From Paenibacillus amylolyticus (GTDB lineage Bacteria > Bacillota > Bacilli > Paenibacillales > Paenibacillaceae): DNA of 64,000 bases. Positions within the stretch are counted from its first letter, which is position 1; each line of letters begins with the position of its first letter. The notes beneath the pieces were generated by a model. The model was not told where the DNA came from. It made no database searches and was given only the letters and a program-made list of their open reading frames with translations. The stretch is taken from NCBI RefSeq assembly GCF_001570725.1, contig NZ_BCNV01000001.1, positions 868,001 to 932,000 on the forward strand. Direction: 5' to 3'. The translations under genes were made by a program, and so were the position numbers. Below, in pieces: positions 10,248 through 18,795 of this stretch.

Positions 10248-11411
10248 TTAAACGACAGGCCATTTTACTTTATGCAAGGCATCCAGCAACTCAGGGGGTG
10301 CATTCAGATTGTCACGGACCAGATCCCGCGGAGTTAACGCCATCCACTGATTCAGTGACACATCCTCAAAGCGATCACTTCGAAATATCTCCAAAAACCA
10401 TAAGGTATCCGTACCACTATTCTGTATGTAGTGTCCCATTGCGACGGGAACATATCCGACATCTCCAGCCCGATAATCAAAGGTGCGAGCAATACCATTG
10501 CCTCCGAAGACGGTCATTCTTCCCTGTCCTGTCAGATAGTATTGCCATTCATCCGCATTGGGATGCCAGTGCAGTTCGCGCATAGCGCCAGGTCGGATCT
10601 CAACGAGTGCTGCCGCAACAGTAGTCGAAATGGGGAAGTTAGTGGAGTCTACAATCCGCACGCTTCCGCCGGGTGTGATGAGCGGTTCCTGGGCTAACAA
10701 TCGATGTTTGAATGTGAGAGGAACGGTGCCGTATGGAGACTGAACTTCCTGGCTCTCAATGGAACCCGGAACGGTATCTTGGAAAATATAGACCTGTTCC
10801 TTCGGCATCGACTGAAAAGCAGATTCGGGCACGCCAAAATTAACAGACAATACCTCTGGTGGTGTATGGGCAAACCAATCGGATATGGATAACGTATTCA
10901 GATCGGAGAAGGACCCGTCATCGAACACGAGCAGAAATTCACAACCATCCTCCAGTCCTTGAATGGAATGGGGCAGACCTTTAGGGAAAAACCAGAGATC
11001 CCCAGGCCCGACATCGGCAATAAAATTACGTCCGTTCTGATCTACCGAGGTGATTCTTGCCGTTCCCCAGATCATATAGGCCCATTCGGATTGCTGATGC
11101 CAGTGCAGTTCCCGTACACCACCAGGCGTCAGACTCATGTTCACACCAGCCAGTGTAGTGGCAACAGGGAGATCCCGTACGGTGATTTCACGTGACCATC
11201 CGCCATGGTTCAATTGCATATGGGTATCGGAAAAAGACATTCTCAGATTGGGCAATAACCCGTTATCAGTAGCTGGAGGTACCAGCAAATCGGGGTTTTG
11301 TATATCTCTCATGACGTCTCTGGGGCCCAGATCAGGTCCTCCAGCGCCATCACTGCGAATAGGTTGCGGGATGATGAAAGGTTTTTCGTTGGGTTGCTGT
11401 CCTTTGCTCAT
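10248..11411 (-). CDS. Bicupin, oxalate decarboxylase-like
   Basis: This 387-residue double cupin resembles bacterial oxalate decarboxylases, which turn oxalate into formate and CO2 using Mn. Site 1 has RELHWHxxxE (R100, H103, H105, E109) and H148. Site 2 has [12 protein letters not shown] (R278, H281, H283, E288), H327 and the FLEIF glutamate E341 that corresponds to E333 of B. subtilis OxdC. The flexible lid near site 1 reads FSDLNTL (169-173) instead of SENST, so the essential lid Glu162 is replaced by Asp170. Activity may therefore differ from the classic enzyme. GGAGGGATC precedes the ATG. No signal peptide is seen. Confidence 0.85.
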   Translation of the reverse strand: MSKGQQPNEKPFIIPQPIRSDGAGGPDLGPRDVMRDIQNPDLLVPPATDNGLLPNLRMSFSDTHMQLNHGGWSREITVRDLPVATTLAGVNMSLTPGGVRELHWHQQSEWAYMIWGTARITSVDQNGRNFIADVGPGDLWFFPKGLPHSIQGLEDGCEFLLVFDDGSFSDLNTLSISDWFAHTPPEVLSVNFGVPESAFQSMPKEQVYIFQDTVPGSIESQEVQSPYGTVPLTFKHRLLAQEPLITPGGSVRIVDSTNFPISTTVAAALVEIRPGAMRELHWHPNADEWQYYLTGQGRMTVFGGNGIARTFDYRAGDVGYVPVAMGHYIQNSGTDTLWFLEIFRSDRFEDVSLNQWMALTPRDLVRDNLNAPPELLDALHKVKWPVV

Positions 11412-11512
11412 TAAGTGATCCCTCCAGATTCAGTAGCATGTCACACGCGACATTGTATCGTTATGTTTACACCTATGAATCAGGGCCTGGATAATATGAG
11501 GGACAAACGACT

Positions 11513-11547
11513 AAAAAGACGTGACCACATTGTGGTCACGTCTTTTT
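11513..11547 (-). terminator. Terminator downstream of the GntR regulator
   Basis: A near-perfect 16-bp stem of AAAAAGACGTGACCAC with its complement around a very short loop is flanked by A and T tracts. It lies between the regulator (stop at 11584) and the bicupin gene, so the two are separately transcribed. Confidence 0.9.
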
Positions 11548-11583
11548 ACGTATGTGAGAAGGTCGAACAATCCATGAATTCGG

Positions 11584-12204
11584 TTATCGAATCAAATGAA
11601 GGCAGAATTCCAGATCGGATTGAAGATGCTCTTTCATCAGCCGTTCGGCGGTCTGCCCGTCATGTGCCTTAATCGCTTCGCAAATCTGATGATGCTCTTC
11701 AATGAGGAAGGGACGCTGATAATATACAACTGTCTGACGGAATAGATAAATGACGGATTGCATTTTATCGAACAGATCAATCATCAATGCATTATTACTC
11801 GCCCGCATGATGATTTCGTGAAACTCTTTATTGGCTTCCATAATCTCTTCTTTGCTTCCGGTATGTCCCACTTGAACGCAATGCTCAAGAGCCGCCACTT
11901 CCTGAGCGGATAAGAAGGCAGCAGCAGATTTAGCCGCATGTCCCTCCAATAACTTCCGTAATTCAAACGTATTTCTCAGATCGGTCTCGGTTAGCTTGAC
12001 GACTCGTTTGTTTACGACTAATCCTTCCTGTTCCAGACGGCGGATGGATTCACGGATCGGGGTCCGGCTGACATTCAGATCGGTCGCCAGCTTCTCTTCC
12101 ACAAGTTTGGTTCCCGGAGAAAGGGTGCCTTGCAAAATCATGTCCCGCAGCACTTCATAGGCCTGCTGATAGGCTGGACGGGACTTGTCCGTACTTGGTT
12201 GCAT
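11584..12204 (-). CDS. GntR-family (FadR subfamily) transcriptional regulator
   Basis: This 206-residue protein has an N-terminal winged HTH, LATDLNVSRTPIRESIRRLEQEGLV (about 42-66). An all-helical FCD ligand-binding domain follows, with the metal/ligand pattern R-x(3)-E near FELRKLLEGHAA, then NKEFHE and EEHHQICEAI. It is divergent from the hydroxyacid dehydrogenase/kinase/permease operon, and the shared upstream region contains two TTGTxTACAA palindromes typical of this family. Control of that operon and of itself is therefore the natural inference. The ligand is probably a hydroxy acid or a pathway intermediate. GAGGTG precedes the ATG. Confidence 0.88.
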   Translation of the reverse strand: MQPSTDKSRPAYQQAYEVLRDMILQGTLSPGTKLVEEKLATDLNVSRTPIRESIRRLEQEGLVVNKRVVKLTETDLRNTFELRKLLEGHAAKSAAAFLSAQEVAALEHCVQVGHTGSKEEIMEANKEFHEIIMRASNNALMIDLFDKMQSVIYLFRQTVVYYQRPFLIEEHHQICEAIKAHDGQTAERLMKEHLQSDLEFCLHLIR

Positions 12205-12300
12205 TGTATTTCACCTCTACCTTTACTTTAGCGAAAATGAAGGCAATAAACAACAAGATAAAAAACCGAATTTTAATTTTAGGATACATAAACAATAAAA

Positions 12301-12331
12301 TTGTATACAAAAATTAAAATGTTGTGTACAA
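12301..12331. promoter_or_regulatory. Pair of GntR/FadR-type operators
   Basis: TTGTATACAA at 12301-12310 is a perfect 10-bp palindrome. TTGTGTACAA at 12322-12331 is nearly so. Their centres are 21 bp apart, about two helical turns, so two dimers would sit on one face. They match the TNGTNNACNA core of FadR-subfamily operators and lie between the divergent GntR gene and its presumed target operon. Confidence 0.7.
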
Positions 12332-12350
12332 TAACGAATGTGAACAGCAA

Positions 12351-12364
12351 TGATAGCGATTACA
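12351..12364 (+). promoter_or_regulatory. CcpA cre site
   Basis: TGATAGCGATTACA matches the consensus TGWNANCGNTNWCA at every fixed position. It lies downstream of the operators and 40 bp before the first start codon, which suggests catabolite repression by roadblock or promoter interference. Confidence 0.75.
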
Positions 12365-12404
12365 AGAGTGAAAAGCAAAGAATTCAGGCTGGAGGGATTG
12401 CAAG

Positions 12405-13301
12405 ATGAAGAAACGAATTGGATTTATTGGACTCGGTATTATGGGACGTCCTATGTCATTGAACCTGATCCGGGCGGGATATGATGTAAGCGTATACGAT
12501 ATTAATCAAACGGCTGTGATGTCATTGGCTGATGCGGGAGCGAGAGGAGCGGCGTCTCCAAAAGAGGTAGCTGAACATAGTGATGTCATCTTTACAATGC
12601 TACCCAATTCAGAGCATGTTCGCAGCGTTATCACGAGTGAACAAGGTGTACTGGCAGGAGCGAATACGGGAAGTATTATTATCGATATGAGCTCGATCTC
12701 GCCGGTCGTTTCCAAAGAGCTGGCTCAGCTTGTATCCAAATCAGGATTGTATATGTTGGATGCGCCCGTAAGTGGTGGGGAACCCAAAGCCATAGATGGC
12801 ACACTCGCCATCATGGTGGGTGGCAATGAAATGATTTTTGAATCTGTGAGAGAGGTTCTGCAAGTGGTAGGACAGGATGTAACGCGAGTTGGGGATAATG
12901 GTTCAGGCGCAACAGCCAAGTTGGCGAATCAGATTATCGTGAACCTGAATATTGCCGCCATGTCCGAGGCGCTTGTATTTGCAGCCAAGGCTGGCATTGA
13001 TGTAGAGAAGATGTATCAGGCAATCCGCAGCGGGCTCGCTGGAAGTGCGGTACTGGATGCGAAGGTTCCACTCATTCTGGATCGTAACTTTGTCGCTGGG
13101 GGCCGCATTGATATTAACCTCAAAGACATGACCAATGTGATGGAAACGGCGCATGATATCGGAGTTCCTTTGCCGCTCAGCAGTCAGTTGCTGGAGATCT
13201 TCCATGCACTGAAGATTGATGGGAAAGCCGCAGATGACCATGGCGGAATCGTTCAGTATTTTGAGAAACTCGCAGGTGTAGAAGTGAGTCGGGTTCAATA
13301 A
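12405..13301 (+). CDS. NAD(P)-dependent beta-hydroxyacid dehydrogenase (GarR/LtnD-like)
   Basis: This 298-residue member of the 3-hydroxyisobutyrate/tartronate-semialdehyde dehydrogenase family has three diagnostic motifs. The cofactor motif is IGFIGLGIMGRPM (5-17), the substrate motif DAPVSGG is at 119-125, and the catalytic Lys lies in GATAKLANQ (K172). It would interconvert a beta-hydroxy acid and its oxo acid. By sequence it resembles 2-hydroxy-3-oxopropionate reductase, but its partner kinase makes an L-threonate or erythronate dehydrogenase (LtnD-like) equally plausible. It is the first gene of a three-gene operon. GGAGGGATTGCAAG precedes the ATG. Confidence 0.82.
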   Translation: MKKRIGFIGLGIMGRPMSLNLIRAGYDVSVYDINQTAVMSLADAGARGAASPKEVAEHSDVIFTMLPNSEHVRSVITSEQGVLAGANTGSIIIDMSSISPVVSKELAQLVSKSGLYMLDAPVSGGEPKAIDGTLAIMVGGNEMIFESVREVLQVVGQDVTRVGDNGSGATAKLANQIIVNLNIAAMSEALVFAAKAGIDVEKMYQAIRSGLAGSAVLDAKVPLILDRNFVAGGRIDINLKDMTNVMETAHDIGVPLPLSSQLLEIFHALKIDGKAADDHGGIVQYFEKLAGVEVSRVQ

Positions 13302-13353
13302 AAAATTTATAAGAAAAAGATTTTGAATAGATATAGATATGAGGTGGAGAGAC

Positions 13354-14778
13354 ATGACCTATCAGACGTTATCGGATATTCCCGCAGCTCTTCGGACGGA
13401 CAACTCTTCTGAAGGATTGCGAGGACAGATTAAACAATTGCAGGATGCGAGGGCTCGCAAAATTATCGTGTTGGATGATGACCCAACTGGTGTGCAAACG
13501 GTTCATGATATTGATGTGTTGACGCAGTGGGACAAGCCACTGTTGCAGGAGGCGTTTCGGTCCTCCGAATCGTTATTCTATATTTTGACCAATACACGAG
13601 GGCTGGATGCAGATACAGCGGAACGTATTAATCGGGAGATTGCACGCAATGTGCAAGAGGTTGCAGCAGAGGAAGGAACGAGTTTCACCTTTGTGAGTCG
13701 TAGTGACTCTATGCTACGTGGTTATTATCCGCTGGAGACGGATGTGCTAGCCGAAGAAGTGGCGCGTGTTAGCGGACGAGCATATGATGGACAACTGATC
13801 ATTCCAGCCTTTTTCGAGGCAGGACGAGTTACGATTGGCAACACGCATTATATGGTCGAGGGTGAGCAGTTGATTCCAGTTCATGAGACGGAATTTGCCA
13901 AGGATAAAGTATTCGGGTATGAGCATGGAGATCTGCCATCATGGGTAGAGGAGAAGACTTCGGGCCGTATCCAGGCTAGTCGCTGCCTTACCATCTCACT
14001 GGAGGAGATTCGTCAAGGTATCGAGGTGGTCAAAGCGATTTTACTGAAAGCTGAAGGCAATGTACCGATTATCGTGAATGCGCTCTCTTATGCAGACATG
14101 GATGTACTTTCTCTGGCTTTGCTGCAAGCAGAAGATGAGGGGAAAGCTTTTATTTTCCGGACGGCGGCCTCCTTTGTCAAATCGTATGCGGGTATCTCAG
14201 ATCAGCCATTTTTGCCAAAAGAACAGCTGATCGCAAGCGGACAGGAACAACATGGCGGCATCGTTGTTGTTGGTTCCTATGTACAGAAGACGACACGTCA
14301 ACTGGAACAACTCCTCACGTTTCCGGGCATTATAAGTCTGGAGATCGATGTCGAGCGGGTATTAACGCCGGATGGATATACGGAGGAAATTCGACGTGTG
14401 ATTGATGAAGCGAACAGGCAGCTTGCCGAGGGGAACAATGTTGTTGTATACAGTAGCCGTAAGCTCATCACCGTCGAAGGACATGAGGGTAATTTCAAGA
14501 TCAGCCAAACGGTATCGTCAGCTTTGGTCGAGATTGTGCAATCTCTTGAAGTCGTGCCAAAGTTCATTATTGCCAAAGGTGGCATTACATCCAGTGATGT
14601 AGCAACGAAAGGTCTGGCGATACGCAAAGCAAGGGTGCTCGGTCAGGTGGCTGCGGGCATTCCGGTATGGTTGACAGGGGAAGAAGCTAAATTCAATGGT
14701 ATCCCATATATCGTGTTTCCGGGTAATGTTGGCGGGGAAAAAGCCCTTCTGGAAACAGTTGAAAAGATCGAAGCTTAA
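13354..14778 (+). CDS. Four-carbon acid sugar kinase family protein (DUF1537, OtnK-like)
   Basis: This 474-residue two-domain kinase has the N-terminal substrate domain motif VLDDDPTGVQTVHD (about 40-53), then SRSDSMLRGYYPLE. The C-terminal nucleotide-binding domain has IAKGGITSSDVATKGL. Characterised members phosphorylate 2-oxo-tetronates, or directly D-threonate or D-erythronate. I chose ATG 13354 because GAGGTGG at 13341-13347 lies six bases before it, whereas the upstream ATG at 13339 precedes the binding site. It sits between the dehydrogenase and the permease. The class II aldolase and isomerase that usually accompany it are absent. Confidence 0.85.
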   Translation: MTYQTLSDIPAALRTDNSSEGLRGQIKQLQDARARKIIVLDDDPTGVQTVHDIDVLTQWDKPLLQEAFRSSESLFYILTNTRGLDADTAERINREIARNVQEVAAEEGTSFTFVSRSDSMLRGYYPLETDVLAEEVARVSGRAYDGQLIIPAFFEAGRVTIGNTHYMVEGEQLIPVHETEFAKDKVFGYEHGDLPSWVEEKTSGRIQASRCLTISLEEIRQGIEVVKAILLKAEGNVPIIVNALSYADMDVLSLALLQAEDEGKAFIFRTAASFVKSYAGISDQPFLPKEQLIASGQEQHGGIVVVGSYVQKTTRQLEQLLTFPGIISLEIDVERVLTPDGYTEEIRRVIDEANRQLAEGNNVVVYSSRKLITVEGHEGNFKISQTVSSALVEIVQSLEVVPKFIIAKGGITSSDVATKGLAIRKARVLGQVAAGIPVWLTGEEAKFNGIPYIVFPGNVGGEKALLETVEKIEA

Positions 14779-14791
14779 GCTTATTACGAAG

Positions 14792-14835
14792 GCACGCAGT
14801 GTTCAGGTCGTTTGGACCAGCGTAATACTGCGTGC
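14792..14835 (+). other. Intercistronic hairpin before the GntP permease
   Basis: GCACGCAGT at 14792-14800 pairs perfectly with ACTGCGTGC at 14827-14835, and a small GGTC/GACC stem lies inside. There is no T-run, so it is more likely an mRNA-processing or stability element than a terminator. Confidence 0.5.
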
Positions 14836-14870
14836 TGACACAACATAACAACTTGGGGGAGGCTATTCGG

Positions 14871-16229
14871 ATGTATTCCGTATTCGGTCTTAGTCATGAT
14901 GCAAGTCTGCTGCTCTACGCATTGATATCCATTCTTGGATTGATTCTGTTGATTGCCAAATTTAAAATGAATCCATTCGTTGCCCTGATTGTGGGTGCTG
15001 TCTTTATGGGATTGATATCAGGTATGCCTTTCACGGATATCGTGAAGTCTTATCAGGAAGGTGTTGCAAGCGTTCTCGGATTTATCGCGATTGTTCTGGG
15101 ACTTGGAACGATGCTCGGGAAACTCATGGCCGAGTCTGGTGGGGCCGAACGAATAGCCCAGACACTTGTTCGTGTCTTCGGGGAGAAGAACGTACACTGG
15201 GCGATGATGGTTGTTGCGCTGATCTGTGGTATTCCGGTATTTATCCAGGTCGGGATCGTACTGTTGTTCCCGCTGGTCTTTGTTATTGCGAAGCATACAG
15301 GAACATCGCTGATCAAAATCGGACTTTCACTTGTCGCAGGTCTTGCTGTGGTGCACAGTCTGATTCCGCCTCATCCGGCGGCGATGCTTGCTGTAGGAAT
15401 CTTCAATGCCGATGTTGGTAAAACGATATTCCTGGCTCTGATTGTATCCCTTCCAGCGGCAGCGATTGCGGGTCCGCTCTATGGAACATGGATTTCCAAG
15501 CGAATCAAAGTCGAGACTTCAAGTGAGCTGATGGAACAGTTCACCGAGACCAAAGATCGGGAACTGCCTGGTTTCGGCATCACCCTCTTTACGATCTTGC
15601 TTCCGGTGATTCTGATGTTGCTCGCTACGATTGTGGATCTGATGCTGCCAGAGACGAATGTGTTCCGTCAGGTCGTTGATTTCATCGGTAGTCCGATTAT
15701 TGCATTGCTGCTAGCTTTGCTCTTTGCCTTCTATTCCTTTGGATATGCACGTGGTTTCAGCAAACAGCAGATATTGAAATATACGAATGATTGCTTGGGC
15801 CCAGTTGCTTCCATCATCTTGCTGATCGGTGCAGGCGGCGGATTCAACCGCATCCTGACAGACAGCGGTGTAGGTGATGCGATCGCAGGATTTGCCCAAA
15901 GTGCGCATCTTTCTCCACTCGTGCTGGCCTTTGTCATTGCCGGATTGATTCGTGCAGCGGTAGGTTCAGCTACGGTGGCGATGACAACAGCGGCGGGTAT
16001 TGTGGCTCCAATCGCCATGACGATGCCGGGGGTAAGTCCCGAATTGCTGGTGCTCGCAACGGGAGCGGGTTCGATTATTTTGTCCCATGTAAATGATTCA
16101 GGGTTCTGGATTGTCAAAGAGTACTTGAATCTGTCTGTGCCGCAGACACTGAAGACATGGACGGTCATGGAGACCATTCTCGGATTTGCCGCCTTCGGCA
16201 TGGTGTTATTGTTGAGTGTCTTTATCTAA
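14871..16229 (+). CDS. GntP-family gluconate/hydroxy-acid permease
   Basis: This 452-residue, very hydrophobic protein has about 12-14 membrane segments. The GntP-family features are GLGTMLGKLMAESGGAERIA near residue 80, IPPHPAA near 165 and GAGGGFNRILTDSGVG near 322. Members import gluconate or related sugar acids with protons. I chose ATG 14871 because GGGGGAGG at 14855-14862 is correctly spaced, not the GTG at 14832. It is the last gene of the operon and presumably supplies its substrate. Confidence 0.88.
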   Translation: MYSVFGLSHDASLLLYALISILGLILLIAKFKMNPFVALIVGAVFMGLISGMPFTDIVKSYQEGVASVLGFIAIVLGLGTMLGKLMAESGGAERIAQTLVRVFGEKNVHWAMMVVALICGIPVFIQVGIVLLFPLVFVIAKHTGTSLIKIGLSLVAGLAVVHSLIPPHPAAMLAVGIFNADVGKTIFLALIVSLPAAAIAGPLYGTWISKRIKVETSSELMEQFTETKDRELPGFGITLFTILLPVILMLLATIVDLMLPETNVFRQVVDFIGSPIIALLLALLFAFYSFGYARGFSKQQILKYTNDCLGPVASIILLIGAGGGFNRILTDSGVGDAIAGFAQSAHLSPLVLAFVIAGLIRAAVGSATVAMTTAAGIVAPIAMTMPGVSPELLVLATGAGSIILSHVNDSGFWIVKEYLNLSVPQTLKTWTVMETILGFAAFGMVLLLSVFI

Positions 16230-16296
16230 CAGGGAAAAAACCATATGGCTTTGCGACAATGAAAAGATGCTCATAATACCCATAAAGCCTATAAAC

Positions 16297-16326
16297 AAAA
16301 AAACACGCCGCTATGGCGTGTTTTTT
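16297..16326. terminator. Bidirectional terminator
   Basis: AAAAAACACGCC with GGCGTGTTTTTT around a 5-nt loop serves both the permease operon (+) and the SDR gene (-). Confidence 0.9.
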
Positions 16327-16355
16327 GTTATGTTAGTGCTCACCATCCACCATGG

Positions 16356-17234
16356 TTAAGATCGGGTGATTGTGGCCTTTCCAGACTGCGTTTTACGAAA
16401 ATCCTGCTCGTAGATCTCGTTTACCCGGTTTAAAACAGCAGGACCTTGCTCTGTGAAACGAAGTGTTTTCGCTTTATTTTTAACCAGGAACGCACCGGAT
16501 TCGTGTCTGGTTGGATATAAGGCCGCACTGTAGAGCAATGAAGCGCCGTGACTTGGATGAGGGAAGAACCATTTCATGACAGGTTTGATGTAGAAGGGCA
16601 GGCCGGATGTTTTGTTGCCCCTTAGCGTATTATTTCCTCCGGGGTCTACGCTTAGCAGGTGTATGCCATCTGCTTTGGCAGACTTGGCAACCTCGCGTGT
16701 CCATAGAGATAGACCGAGCTTCGAAGTGGCATAGGGACCAAACAGCTTTTTGAATTCAGCTGGACGTTCCAGGATATTTAGATCAAAATGTTTGACCATA
16801 CTGAACGCGGTGGTGGAAGTATTGACGACTGTTTTCATCTTCCCTTTGAGCAATAGCTCAACTAATTCCATGTAGATGATGTAAGGGACCACGGTTTGGA
16901 GTTCAAAGTGCATTTCATGACCCTGGTCAGAAAAACGAAGTTCGGCAGCGCTGCCCCCGGCGTTGTTAAACAAAACATCAATCGAATCGGTATCGGATGT
17001 AATCTGATTCAGTGCCATTCTCAGACTGTCGTAGTTGGTCAGGTTAGCCTGAACCCAACGGAGCTGGCCTGAACGTAAGGCGTTCTGAATTTCAGTATCG
17101 TCGGTAGGGAAAGCGGAACGGTTGAGACCGATTACCTGCCATCCTTCAGTTAGTAATCTGCGGGTCAGTTCGAGACCAATTCCCGACGTTGAACCTGTGA
17201 TGAGAGCGGTGCGAAGCTGATTTTGTATATTCAT
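16356..17234 (-). CDS. SDR-family oxidoreductase
   Basis: This 292-residue short-chain dehydrogenase has the cofactor motif TGSTSGIG (13-20), NNAG (90-93), the catalytic Ser near S140 and the YATSK active-site motif (Y168, K172). The C-terminal part, with MKWFFPHPSHGA, resembles retinol-dehydrogenase/WW-domain-oxidoreductase-like SDRs. The substrate is unknown. It is divergent from a MerR regulator, and its promoter carries a 20-bp palindrome in a 19-bp spacer. Induction by that regulator is thus strongly suggested. GGAGGT precedes the ATG. Confidence 0.85.
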   Translation of the reverse strand: MNIQNQLRTALITGSTSGIGLELTRRLLTEGWQVIGLNRSAFPTDDTEIQNALRSGQLRWVQANLTNYDSLRMALNQITSDTDSIDVLFNNAGGSAAELRFSDQGHEMHFELQTVVPYIIYMELVELLLKGKMKTVVNTSTTAFSMVKHFDLNILERPAEFKKLFGPYATSKLGLSLWTREVAKSAKADGIHLLSVDPGGNNTLRGNKTSGLPFYIKPVMKWFFPHPSHGASLLYSAALYPTRHESGAFLVKNKAKTLRFTEQGPAVLNRVNEIYEQDFRKTQSGKATITRS

Positions 17235-17285
17235 AAATACCTCCAGATAGAATGGGATTACAGAACGAATCTGTATGCTGCGCTC

Positions 17286-17316
17286 ATTCTATAACTTGGA
17301 GTCGACTCCAAGTCAA
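17286..17316 (-). promoter_or_regulatory. MerR-type promoter/operator of the SDR gene
   Basis: On the minus strand TTGACT (-35, 17316-17311) and TAGAAT (-10, 17291-17286) are separated by 19 bp. A perfect 20-bp palindrome, ACTTGGAGTCGACTCCAAGT, spans 17294-17313 and largely fills the spacer. This is the architecture of MerR-activated promoters. Confidence 0.85.
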
Positions 17317-17341
17317 GAGGGTAGATTGGAACGAATCATGC

Positions 17342-17372
17342 TTGACTTGGAGCTGACTCCAAGTTGTAATAT
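17342..17372 (+). promoter_or_regulatory. MerR-type promoter/operator of the merR-like gene
   Basis: TTGACT (-35, 17342-17347) and TAATAT (-10, 17367-17372) are separated by 19 bp. A near-perfect 20-bp palindrome, ACTTGGAGCTGACTCCAAGT, spans 17345-17364. It differs from the neighbouring operator only at its two central bases and implies autoregulation. Confidence 0.85.
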
Positions 17373-17404
17373 GGAGAGAGATCAATGCGGAGGAGGGCCA
17401 TAGG

Positions 17405-17839
17405 GTGAGCCATAATGAAGTGTTTTCCATTAAAGAAACGTCAGAACAGGCCGGATTATCGGAAGATACGATTCGCTATTATGAGAAGATCGGACTGCTT
17501 CCCCGAGCTGAACGCAAAACCAATCGCCATCGGGTATACCGCCCGGAGGATATTCATACGATGAAGTTGATTACTTGCCTGAAAAAAACAGGCATGTCTC
17601 TGGAGGAAATGAAGCCTTATCTACAGATGTCCATGGATTCGGATCTGGCAGATTTCCCGGAGGAACGGGAGATGCTGGTGAACCATCGAAAGAAAGTTGA
17701 AGCACAGATTGCTTCGCTACAGCAGGTGGTTGATTTTATCGACGAGAAGTTGGATAAACGAAGTATGTATCCTGATGAATGCCCTATTACCGAGGAGAAT
17801 CAGATGTCTGTGTTTGAGAAAAAGAACATTTTCTCCTGA
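17405..17839 (+). CDS. MerR-family transcriptional regulator
   Basis: This 144-residue protein has the MerR winged HTH, FSIKETSEQAGLSEDTIRYYEKIGLL (about 7-32). The wing RHRVYRPEDIH follows, then a long dimerisation helix (VNHRKKVEAQIASLQQVVDFIDEKL). Only C58 and C126 are present, so a metal site of the classic type is not supported. It fits the aldehyde/electrophile- or small-molecule-responsive groups such as AdhR. GTG is the start and GGAGGG precedes it. It is divergent from the SDR gene and probably activates both promoters. Confidence 0.9.
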   Translation: MSHNEVFSIKETSEQAGLSEDTIRYYEKIGLLPRAERKTNRHRVYRPEDIHTMKLITCLKKTGMSLEEMKPYLQMSMDSDLADFPEEREMLVNHRKKVEAQIASLQQVVDFIDEKLDKRSMYPDECPITEENQMSVFEKKNIFS

Positions 17840-17872
17840 TCGTACAATGATATCGAAAAGAGGAGTTCAACC

Positions 17873-18775
17873 TTGACCTTACAACAATTAAAATATGTAA
17901 TTGAAGTGGCGACGCGTGGCTCGATGAATGAAGCGGCCAAACGGCTATTTATCTCGCAACCCAGCTTGTCGAATGCCATTCGGGATCTGGAGCAGGAGCT
18001 GCGCATTACCATTTTTGAACGTACCAATAAGGGCATATCGTTGTCCAAAGAAGGCGTCGAGTTTCTCAGTTATGCACGTCAGGTGGTGGAGCAAGCCGAA
18101 CTGCTGGAAAACCGATATCTGAACGCGAAGCCATCGCCGCAGCATTTCTCCGTATCGACACAGCACTATGCGTTTGCGGTGAATGCCTTTGTTCGTCTGG
18201 TACAGCAGTATGGTCAGGATGAATACGAGTTGGCACTTCGAGAGACGAAGACCTATGAGATTATTCAGGATGTGAAAAGCCTGCGCAGTGAAATTGGCAT
18301 CCTATATTTGAATGAATTCAATGCCAAGGTAATTAACAAATTGTTAAAAGATGCGGGATTGGTCTTCACGAGCCTGTTCACAGCCAAGCCCCATATCTTT
18401 ATTAGTGTGAAGAACCCCCTGGCGAAGCAGGAGTCGGTTGCGATTGAGCAACTGCAGGATTATCCGTACCTGTCTTTTGACCAGGGGGAGTATAATTCTT
18501 TTCATTTTTCCGAAGAAATTCTGAGTACGTTATCTCATCCCAAAAGCATACAGGTCAATGACCGCGCAACGTTGTTTAACCTGCTGATTGGTTTGAATGG
18601 TTATACGATATCTACTGGAGTACTCAGCTCAGACTTGAACGGTAATGAGATTATTCCTGTTCCGCTGGAATGTGAGGAAACAATTAATGTAGGCTGGATA
18701 AGTCACAAGAGTACTTCTCTCTCGAATCTGGGCGTAGAATATGTTCAGGCACTGCATGAGGCCATAGGGTCTTAA
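17873..18775 (+). CDS. LysR-family transcriptional regulator
   Basis: This 300-residue protein has an N-terminal HTH (LKYVIEVATRGSMNEAAKRLFISQPSLSNAIRDLE in the LysR pattern). A periplasmic-binding-like effector domain extends from about residue 90. The start is TTG at 17873, supported by AAAAGAGGAG eight bases upstream. It begins 33 nt after the MerR gene in the same direction with no terminator between, so it may be co-transcribed. LysR regulators usually act on adjacent divergent genes, but none is present here; its target is unknown. Confidence 0.88.
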   Translation: MTLQQLKYVIEVATRGSMNEAAKRLFISQPSLSNAIRDLEQELRITIFERTNKGISLSKEGVEFLSYARQVVEQAELLENRYLNAKPSPQHFSVSTQHYAFAVNAFVRLVQQYGQDEYELALRETKTYEIIQDVKSLRSEIGILYLNEFNAKVINKLLKDAGLVFTSLFTAKPHIFISVKNPLAKQESVAIEQLQDYPYLSFDQGEYNSFHFSEEILSTLSHPKSIQVNDRATLFNLLIGLNGYTISTGVLSSDLNGNEIIPVPLECEETINVGWISHKSTSLSNLGVEYVQALHEAIGS

Positions 18776-18795
18776 TGATGTTGAAAGGTGCGTAC

